Both the position numbers and the translations under genes were made by a program. From assembly GCA_036873755.1 (NCBI GenBank), contig JAVTVY010019468.1, forward strand, positions 1-64,000: DNA of 64,000 nucleotides, read 5' to 3'. Within the stretch, counting starts at the first letter, position 1; each line of letters begins with the position of its first letter. Positions 56,754-64,000 of this stretch are shown here, in pieces. The notes under the pieces are model-generated. The model searched no databases. It was given only the letters and a program-made list of their open reading frames with translations, and was not told the origin of the DNA. The stretch comes from Hanleya hanleyi. Lineage: Eukaryota; Mollusca; Polyplacophora; Lepidopleurida; Hanleyidae.

Positions 56754-57056
56754 TTATATGTGTTGCAACTTCACGAACGTGATGTGGGGCATTGCTCCAT
56801 ACGCCGCCGGACATTCTCCATAACACCACACGACGCGGGCAATGGACGGGTAATCATGCTGTCGGCGTGTTGAAGGACTGCACTCGGTTGGTAGTTGTGT
56901 CTTTGGTGGGATGAGTAGAGTGCTGAGATAGGCTACGTCGTAAAACACACCTCCGTACAACACACACAGCAGGGTTAGCAATGTCACCACAAAGCCCACT
57001 TGCGCTTTGCGAGTTTTGGGATACGCTGTGGTCAGAGGCAGCTGCTGTTTGTCCAT
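56754..57056 (-). CDS. Small predicted membrane protein downstream of integrase
   Basis: From ATG 57056 (MDKQQLPLTTAYPKTRKAQV) a 100-residue frame carries one strongly hydrophobic segment, GFVVTLLTLLCVLYGGVFYD, preceded by a basic stretch. There is no stop between the integrase C-terminus and this ATG, so it could instead be a read-through tail of the integrase frame. The last 30 residues run into the direct repeat and may not belong. Single-pass small proteins are common in Polintons; no function is claimed. Confidence 0.4.
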   Translation of the reverse strand: MDKQQLPLTTAYPKTRKAQVGFVVTLLTLLCVLYGGVFYDVAYLSTLLIPPKTQLPTECSPSTRRQHDYPSIARVVWCYGECPAAYGAMPHITFVKLQHI

Positions 57057-57112
57057 AGCACCGTGTTCATGGTCGAACGTAGAATGAAGGATGACGGCGG
57101 TGGTGTCTGGCT

Positions 57113-58070
57113 GTTCGACAGTGTAGTAGTCTTGCTTTGTTTTCACCACGGGCTGTAATTCCGTCTCGTAAAACGTCCCTGGCAACGGTTCCTCTTGAAG
57201 ATCTTGCAGTTCATAGGCTCGCTGCTGTCGGGGTAGGAGCCGTTTAATGAGGAAGTGCGCAATGCCCAGTTGGGAAGGTAACTCTTTTCGAACTTGCCAT
57301 TGATTTTACTGATCCGTACAGGGTCCACGACCTTGAACACCTCCGTCAGCGTTCGCTGCGATAGTATGGGGTACAAGACACGCCGGACTTGGACTTCATT
57401 GCGCTGGGTCACGGTAATGGGGCTCTCTGTATACTCCGGTGATAGGCTCGATTGTAACCACTCACAAGTTTCGGGAGAACATCGATGTACCGCCTTGTAT
57501 TCTTATAGGTAAAATATGTATACATGCGGCCTTTGAATGGCCTGTTGAACCTTTCCACAACGGAAGCCTTGGTCTCGTTGTAGGTGTGAAAGAAGAAGAC
57601 CTTCTGGGCTTTCAGAAACTGTTGGAACGGTCTGTTGAGGAATTCCGTGCCTTCGTCGGTTTGTAAATAAAAGGGTTTGCGCCCGGTCTTGAAGATGTCC
57701 TTGAACGCCGCTATGAGATTCGTCTCCGTTTTCGTCCCGATGGGAACCACCCACGCATACTTCGATAGGATATCGATACACGTCAAGATATACCGATTCC
57801 CATCGTTGCGTTTGGCAAAGGCGCTCATATCGACCAAATCCGCTTGCCACTGGGCATCTATATCACCTACGATGACCCGGTTCCGTGGAAAATGGCGACG
57901 GGCAGCTCGATGTAAGGTATAGGTGTCTTGTTTTTTAATCAATCTCGGACTTGGGCACGTTGTATCCCCTGGGGTTTGGCCGCTCGATAGAGAGCCGACA
58001 ATGCACATTACGCAGCCGGACTGTCGGAACTGTAGTATAAGTTATCCAACACCTTCTCCCAGCTCTTCAT
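57113..58070 (-). pseudogene. INT: Retroviral-type DDE integrase, several breaks
   Basis: The catalytic core is clear: first Asp in QADLVDM, second Asp in LQTDEGTEF, Glu in KASVVERFN, with about 33 residues between the last two. VYLYTCIDILSKYAWVV-like and PFKGRMYTYFTYKNTRRY strings fit Polinton c-integrases. The N-terminus starts at ATG 58070 (MKSWEKVLDNLYYSSDS). It is cut by a TAA near 58010, a TGA near 57955 and a one-base loss in an A-run just after. The C-terminal SH3-like part (VRISKINGKFEKSYLPNW, later GTFYETELQPV) is shifted once near 57265. The ATG overlaps the preceding stop as ATGA. The enzyme would have inserted the element at the 6-bp target. Confidence 0.9.
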
Positions 58071-58573
58071 GGTGACAAATGATGATGGACCCTGGCCTGT
58101 CGTTTATTTATAACGGGTATATCTTGGGCCGGGGTCGAAGTTTCTTTCTGATTCTTTTCTTTGACTTCTACCAGCATATCGTCCATGGCAAATGACCAGT
58201 CCAACTCGTCTGTTGACTGCTCTTCCTTCGTAAGCACTTGATCCACAACTGCCACGGTATCTTCCAATGCATTGCATAGAACAGGGTGAAGTTTAAAATG
58301 CACTGTACCCCCATCTAACCGAGCCAATTGAGCAAAGAACGGGCCGCGTCGGACGTACACATCGTGACTCAGGTGGATGAGGTCGACGTCCAGTTCACTA
58401 GACAATTTGGATCAGCCCTCCCGAAACAGACGAATGTTATCCGGGCGTGGTTGTGTAGGGTCCGCATCACAGACGTCTCCCACCTCCTCCATGATTTCAA
58501 CATTATCCGCATAGACTTGCAGGAAGACCTCGGGGGTCAAGCTGAGAAACGCTAATATTTTATTCTCCGTCAT
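58067..58573 (-). pseudogene. Unknown Polinton gene, copy b
   Basis: Starts MTENKILAFLSLTPEVFLQV at 58573. It has one in-frame TGA (near 58412), where copy a has Trp, and then continues KLSSELDVDLIHLSHDVYVR, RGPFFAQLARL, to 58067. Its stop overlaps the integrase ATG as ATGA. The family hallmark visible in both copies is V-x2-D-x-V-x-I (near residue 23), then (S/G)ELD-x-(D/N)LIH, then VYV-x-RGPFF-x-(R/Q)L, then a helical VDQ(L/V)(L/F)T segment and an acidic, divergent tail. I do not recognise the function. Upstream it shares 'cataaatacgag' with copy a, so the promoter was duplicated as well. Confidence 0.65.
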
Positions 58574-58621
58574 GTTCAGTACGTGAATGGTACAATATTT
58601 TACTGTCTCTCGTATTTATGG

Positions 58622-59160
58622 GAATCAAAGGATCGGGTGGTCGATCATTTTAGTCACGTAAAACGTAACATTGGTCGTCATCTCCACCTGCCATTTGGTG
58701 TTGGGGCATTGTTGTCTGTCCCATTCCAAGCTATCCAAGGTCTCTAGTTGGGTCAGTGCCGTGTCCAGGGACGCCCGATCCGTAATGGTGAAGGGTTGAT
58801 CGTACACGAGGGTATTGCGACTGGGGTAAAAGTACCGGAGCTGGTCCGTCTCCTTATGCCGTAATAAATACCCATGAGATTTAATTTGAAGGCTATAGAT
58901 TGGTCCTAAAAAATGGCAAAGGCGTGGTGGGGTAGGCGGGTGTTATCCTCTAACCGGAAATTGTACAATTCCAACATAGGGCGATGGCGGTGAAAACCGT
59001 GCTGGATGGTAGGCCAATGATGTTGGTAGATTGTACGCACAGCTTCCTGTATGGGTAATACTTCTATGGATGGTTCGTCAGGATCTGTGGTAAAATTGTC
59101 CTCCACCGCGGTGGGGACTGTATTCCGGGTCAGCGGTGAGCGGGACCTTTCGCGTCCCAT
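58622..59160 (-). pseudogene. POLB: DNA polymerase B N-terminal stub
   Basis: Two frames (59160-58906 and 58807-58625) match the first about 160 residues of the intact polymerase at 28014: for example IEVLPIQEAVRTIYQHHW against VEVLPEDERVRDIYRRHW, and QPFTITDRASLDTAL followed by LDSLEWDRQQCPNTKWQVEM against the corresponding intact stretch. A stop and frameshift separate them. The match ends at KMIDHP, just before the OTU-like region. All exonuclease and polymerase motifs are gone. It starts 2.2 kb from the right terminus and reads inward. Confidence 0.88.
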
Positions 59161-59277
59161 AGTTTACGATAAGTGAATACAGTGCTGAAAAAAATCGGCT
59201 GTAATTATTAGCCTTCAACATGGTGCATCATGGGATTGCAACATGAAACGTACACACCCCATATTATCTGTGAATAT

Positions 59278-59942
59278 CTAGCACTGGGGTGACAGTTCCT
59301 TTCCTGGATGCTTTCTTTTGGGTTCCGATGACGTACCGGCCTCTGTTGTATGGATACAATTGTCACTGGGCTGACTGAGCATATCTGGGTAATCTATGAC
59401 GTCGGCGTCATCCGACGGGGGACTACGGGTGCTAAGATTATCCAGGACATCTCTGTAGGTCACGGAGGGGAGAACCAAATAGTCCTTCTCGTCTTCCTCC
59501 TTGTTGCGGTTGATGATTTGCTCATTGGATTCTGCCGCCGCTTCACTCAGGGCACGAGCCCAGCCCAACTGAAGAGCTGACCGCTCGTCCGGTGTAAACA
59601 GCTGGTCCACAATAGGCATCACTTTCTCGAAGGTTGTCCACAGATCGGAGCCTAGGGTGAAGCCTCGCGTAGGGTCCTGGTAACGGCCCAGGCGTGGAAA
59701 GAATGGTCCACGGTGTACGTAAATGGCAATGTCTATGTGGATGAGGTTTCCGTCGAGCTCACCGCTCAACACCCGTTTAAATTCCACCAGCCGTCACGGT
59801 GTAGCGTAACCGTATTCGATACGGTCTCAGCGCGCGACCAGCAAACATCTCCGCGTTCTTAAACGATGGTGACTTTATCCTCATAGACGTGTAACCCCAC
59901 CCGGAGTGTAAGGGGAAGGATGGCTCGTAGGACTGGTGACAT
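59278..59942 (-). pseudogene. Unknown Polinton gene, copy a
   Basis: Starts MSPVLRAILPLTLRVGLHVY at 59942, parallel to copy b. A TAA occurs near 59858 and a frameshift near 59785, after which SGELDGNLIHIDIAIYVHRG and PFFPRLGRY follow to 59278. It is longer than copy b, with an acidic tail (RNKEEDEKDYLV, SPPSDDADVIDYPD). The gene is first at the right end of the element, upstream of the polymerase stub. Its repeated position suggests a duplicated accessory gene. Function unknown. Confidence 0.62.
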
Positions 59943-60643
59943 GGTTGACCAAGTGACGAACGGTGAATGACACACACTCAGACTGACCCTCGTATTTATG
60001 GTCAGGTCCCTCGGTGACATGGTTGATCAAATGACGAAAGGTGAATGACGCACACTGTGGCTGACCCTCATATATTTCGATTGCACATAAGCGCATCTCT
60101 GGAGGCTCTGAAGAGCCTTCTTTTTTGCCGCTGTAAGACGGAACTGTCATTACCACAGCGTCAGGGTCAATAGGGCAAAGACCATTGTGAGGTCAACGAG
60201 CCGTCGCTGGTTCCGGCGTGAGCGATCGTGGTCCATAGCCCGGGCATCAAGGATGGCTGTCATAGTCCAGTAGTGGTGGATGATAGCACACCTCTCAATC
60301 GAGTCCACTCTGTCGAGGATCTGCTCGGTAACCCGTGAGTGAATTAACCACGGTCGCATGCTGTAAAATGCGAGTCGCATAGGGATGGGTCTCTGACATG
60401 GCTCTGCAACAGTAGGAATGGGGGTGTGGGATCCAGAGGGACGTGTTTTACAGATCATGTCACACGCGCGCCTATACGTAGCTCTACGTGTGTAGTCCGT
60501 GATAAGTACTTTTCTGATTGGTTAGTCCAAAAAGAGAGTAACAACAACAACAACAACAACAGCAACAACAAAGATTACAGGCCAATACATTTATTATCCC
60601 CAAAACTGATCACCCCTATACCCCATACAGGCATTTTTCCGTA
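59938..60643. other. Leader and subterminal DNA at the right end of Polinton 2
   Basis: Two ~77-bp tandem units (about 59938-60014 and 60015-60090) contain 'gacatggttga.caa.tgacga', 'ggtgaatgac.cacact' and 'ctgaccct..tat.tat', the last resembling a TATA region for copy a on the minus strand. A (CAA)n/(ACA)n tract lies at about 60540-60572. The minus frame 60150-60458 has no recognisable domain. Confidence 0.5.
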
Positions 60644-61400
60644 TAGATGCAAATGTGCGAATCAGGCCCTATTTTAGGGGTAAAGTCCGTGTTCCCCTTT
60701 TTACATTTTCGGCACACATCCTAATTTTACATGCACCCACTCCCCCACCCTGCCTCTCTCAGCAGGTCCCGATAAGCCGGAAACCGATATTAGCCCTTTT
60801 GGACATGGTTGATAGGGGTTTTCACCTATTGTAGGGGTAAAGTCCGTGTTTCGCTTTTTATATTTTCGTGACAAATCCTCAACTTACATACACCCACTCC
60901 CCCACACTACCTCTCAGCAGGACTCGATAAGCCGGGGACCGATATTAGCCCTTTTGGACATGGTTGATAGGAGTGTAACTGTGTTACCCCTATTGTAGGG
61001 TTAAAGTCCGTGTTCTGCTTTTTATATTTTCGGGACAAATCCTAAATTTACATGCACCCACCCATGACTTGATCGTCCTCGAGGAGCGCTTCACCTTGAC
61101 ACCTCACTCGATCCAATCGGTCCCCCAAAATGTCACGGAGATTGCCGGAGAATTCCCCTCGACTCCCCACGTTTTTAGGACTACTTTCTGTCCGCGGAAG
61201 CTTTTCCAGCGACCGCATCACCGCCGACCGCATCACCGCGGCATACATCCCCAAAGGTCACGTGACCGGAAGTGACCTAACACACTTGCGCAGTGGGACT
61301 TGCGCAGAACACATGCGCACACAGGCCTGCGCACTTCCGGGTTTTTTCTGCGCATACGCAGTGGGGAGCAAAGACGTCAATATGCCCTTTGTATACTACT
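60644..61400 (-). repeat. Right terminal inverted repeat of Polinton 2
   Basis: The reverse complement of the left repeat from 'tagatgcaaatgtgcgaatc' (60644) to 'tttgtatactact' (61400). It includes the three-fold 'taaagtccgtgtt' subunits, the GGTCACGTGACCGGAAGTGA box (61256-61275) and a degenerate NRF1-like 'tgcgcatacgca'. It is about 24 bp shorter than the left copy, with scattered differences, so the two ends have diverged since insertion. Confidence 0.92.
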
Positions 61401-61476
61401 CCTCTCTCCCCCGAAAGGACAAGCTACTCACTTGAAGTATTCAGATTTATCAATTTACAAAATCGTGTGAGGCACT

Positions 61477-62188
61477 TTAAGTAGATATCATTAAATATAG
61501 CTGTGCTATCTTATTGGTTGCATATACTTTCTTTAATATGTGTACACTCCACTTTAATTCACCAATAAAAACTTTGAAATACGGAGCCGTCTCTGGAATA
61601 TGACATCTGTAGATGAAAAACTTTGCATGCATTGTGAAGTGGTTAACTAATGACTGAAATCGCACTGTTTTGTAGTATACATATAAAATTTCGTTGTCGG
61701 CTATGTCAATATTTGTGTGACTATACAAAACATTCCTAACATCAGTCAAAAACATAGCATTCTGTGGACATTCAATGAAAAAACGATCGATAATATCTTC
61801 TAACCCGCATGTGTTGCACGTTTGATTTTCTTTTACCTTGAGTCGCTTACAGGTAGTGGTTGCAAGATTTTATTTTATGTAACACTTTATATTGTAGTTG
61901 TTTAACTTTATTCTCTACAGGTAGGGTGTGCGGAAGAGACCAGATTTTCTTACGAGACTCGTCATCCTGAGCATTGGACCATTTGCCATAATAAAACTTT
62001 ACCGTATCTTTACCCTTTAACACGTTATAGAGGCAACAGGGTCCGTAGGGGAATACATCACTGAATAATATAGGGCCGATGCCAAGCTCAATTTTGCATT
62101 TGTTGGACGTTAACTTTTCACCAATGTTGTTGATCAGGAAATTCCTCCTTTCATCTAGGAGCACCCTCTTCACAGAAGGTAAAAGCAC
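61477..62188 (-). mobile_element. Non-LTR retrotransposon (LINE) ORF2 3' fragment
   Basis: Two frames (62188-61847 and about 61855-61477) read like the end of a LINE ORF2: KIWSLPHTLPVENKVKQLQY then KVLHKIKSCNHYL, followed in a shifted frame by a zinc-knuckle-like CNTCGLEDIIDRFFIECP and a hydrophobic tail. The pattern 'K-LQYK-LH' then C-x2-C ... C is typical downstream of the reverse transcriptase. The usual His before FF-x-EC appears as Arg. No reverse-transcriptase motif is present, so it is a dead 3' fragment, 77 bp from the Polinton end. Confidence 0.7.
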
Positions 62189-64000
62189 AGATTAAAACGA
62201 TGTAATAAAGATCTATATACAAATAGCACATGGCTATCAACATTTGGTAGCGATACTACAGTGACTATTTACAAATGTCGCGAACTAGCTCTCTCTCTCT
62301 CTCTATACTACATCCAAGATCAGTGAGGCCATTTTTACATCCAATGGTAATTAACCTGGGATTGAGGGTTCCCCACTGGCATGTCAAGCTAGGGATGTGG
62401 AAGTCACATTCCCCGCAAATAATTTTTACCTGATTTCACGTGCTTGAAATATTGTAGTATGGAATAGAGTATATTGATGGAAAACCTGGAATACTGCTTG
62501 AGACATTAGGCCCCTTCCCACCCCCACCTCCCCCTGACAGGACGCCCCCACCGAAATCAACACGTTAGCGGGAGAAATGAGACCTTGTGTGCCTAGTTTT
62601 GTCATTTTGTGCTATAGGCCCTACACATCAACATATTTTGTATGTGTACAGTATAGCATCCTCATTGACAGAATCCTCTACAAAACACACTTGATTTTAT
62701 TGACACTCCGTTCTGGTCTGTCTCAGCATCATCTGATGAGGATTCAATGCGCTCGGAATAATTCTGTATGCTGGTGTTACAAGTCAGCTACACCATAATG
62801 TATCAATTACCATGGACTTGTACATGTATCGCATTCATATTGAATGATGATGGCTGATGAGAATATTGCCCATATGGAACAAATGGCTTGATTCCAGGAA
62901 ATAAAAAGTTCATGTTAATCATAAACAACATACAATTATTAATACTATCAAATAATTATGTTTATTCCTTGTCGACATCAATATATTACAGACAATATTA
63001 TGACTGAATCATGGTAACAGATATTCAAGGGTATATATGTCTGCACTAAACTGAAGGAGACCCATGATGCTTATTATATTATGTTGTAAAACTTCACTTG
63101 CTAATCTCGATTATGTTGCTTATTGTGAAAATAAATGAAGTTATGAAAATAAATTTAGTATGATTGCCCATTGCCCTCAAATTAGAAATATCTTCAGCGG
63201 CCAATCATAATATATAACACCATGGTATTGTTGTAATATCACCCAGGTATTGATCTTTGGTTAAGAATGTAATGAGATACATATACCTGTTCTTTGTGTT
63301 ATTCTGTATGCAGTTCATTCTGTATGTAGGCTATTTTATACATCTACATATACCAGAAGTGGCATTGAAATTTGAATAAAATAATCAAAATATGTTCGAT
63401 TTTTACCTCTACTCAGGAAATGAAGTCTTTGTTTCTAGTAGCTAAATCATTTCAGACACATTGAAGTCCTCACCTGGTCAAGGGAGATAATTTTGTAAAA
63501 AAAAAGGTATAGATCCACACTGGTGCGGACCAGAAATTTTTGTGATCTTTGATGATATTTGTGGAGCATGCTGCAGGACTTCAACTTCCATGAATCTGAT
63601 ATTATCTACACAATCCCATTCTACATGATATTTTTGCCATAAACTAAGTCCCGTCATGTATGTGCTCTAGATCCAGGAGCTATTAGGAGCTGCAAGTTTT
63701 GCAAGAGATAAGGAATGAAGTCCGGAATGGTTGTTTTAAGTTAGAACTGGGCATCCTTGGAAATGTCTGACCAATTGACACATGTATCACTCTGCCGGTC
63801 GTCATTACATGTGTAATATTTATTTCCTGAGGAATCAGCTGATATCCAATGGGGGGGGGGGTTGTGGCCAATCACAGGCTCTGATTTTCACCACCCCTGT
63901 CATTCCACACCTTTCTGACACAGCTGAACCAATCAAACTCTGTTTTGGTTGTTCCATTTCATCCAGTACATCCATTGTGTAACAGTCCTGTTGCATCTGG
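62189..64000. other. Gene-free host DNA
   Basis: AT-rich sequence with a (CT)n tract near 62290-62306, a G-run near 63850-63861 and no recognised gene or repeat with defined ends. Confidence 0.5.

Larger units (their letters stand above)
48909..61400. mobile_element. Polinton/Maverick element 2, complete ends, decayed genes
   Basis: A 12,492-bp element. The left terminus AGTAGTATACAAAGGGCATA starts at 48909; the right terminus is its inverse and ends at 61400. Flanking hexamers CCCCTC (48903-48908) and CCTCTC (61401-61406) agree at 5 of 6 bases, fitting the 6-bp target duplication of Polintons. Long inverted repeats (781 and 757 bp) bound a gene block in which every recognised gene lies on the minus strand: protease, capsid genes, two-module protein, ATPase remnant, membrane protein, integrase, unknown gene, polymerase stub, unknown gene again. 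Most genes carry stops or frameshifts, so this is an inactive fossil with recognisable architecture. Confidence 0.93.

Noticed and set aside
55711..58070. Alternative genetic code explaining TAA/TAG/TGA inside ATPase, integrase and capsid frames
   Set aside because: The breaks include frameshifts and deletions as well as all three stop types, and the 1291-residue polymerase of element 1 has none. Decay is simpler.

Overview
This window is nuclear DNA from an animal, most likely a mollusc or another marine lophotrochozoan. Evidence: spliced host exons with GT/AG borders, AT-rich introns full of dispersed repeats, and SINE copies whose tail ('gatatgactgaaat...') is common in mollusc genomes (recalled, not searched). 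It is not bacterial, and most open frames in it are chance frames in repeats.

Layout. (1) 1-20517, plus strand: the last four coding exons of ABCE1 (RLI1), the ribosome-recycling ATPase, with the stop at 20517. Its 11-kb and 7-kb introns hold two near-identical TTA-flanked transposons (3496-4525, 15421-16453) and a nest in which two TIR elements (6616-9705 and 9911-11046) interrupt an AGGTCA-rich repeat. (2) 20518-27449: gene-free, with SINEs, a ~140-bp satellite and other tandem repeats. (3) 27450-35330: a Polinton/Maverick-type (adintovirus-like) element. It has an intact 1291-residue protein-primed-type DNA polymerase B, a tRNA-Leu(UAA) gene, and a tightly packed minus-strand cluster: minor capsid, basic pX-like protein, major capsid and adenain-like protease. 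A 37-bp array of eight YY1-like sites and a TATA box precede the polymerase. The element breaks off in the middle of a C2H2 zinc-finger exon (35331-35823). (4) 35824-48908: mostly gene-free host DNA, with an unclassified ORF cluster near 43.5-44.9 kb and the first two exons of a FAAH-like gene on the minus strand, the 3' part of its first exon being present in three tandem copies. (5) 48909-61400: a second, complete but decayed Polinton of 12.5 kb with ~760-780-bp terminal inverted repeats and a 5/6-matching 6-bp target duplication. Every recognisable gene lies on the minus strand: protease, broken capsid genes, a two-module protein, packaging-ATPase remnant, DDE integrase, a polymerase N-terminal stub, and two copies of an unknown gene. 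(6) 61401-64000: a non-LTR retrotransposon fragment and anonymous DNA.

The two Polintons are related but differently arranged. In element 1 polymerase and late genes converge on the tRNA. In element 2 all recognisable genes run one way. Both pack ORFs with stop/start overlaps (TAATG, ATGA) or gaps of a few bases, which suggests polycistronic virus-like expression. Element 1 keeps the replication gene and most of the morphogenesis block but lacks integrase and ATPase in this window. Element 2 has the integrase and good ends but broken structural genes. The most novel points are the tRNA-Leu gene inside a Polinton, the YY1 array, the zinc-finger junction and the duplicated unknown gene around a deleted polymerase.
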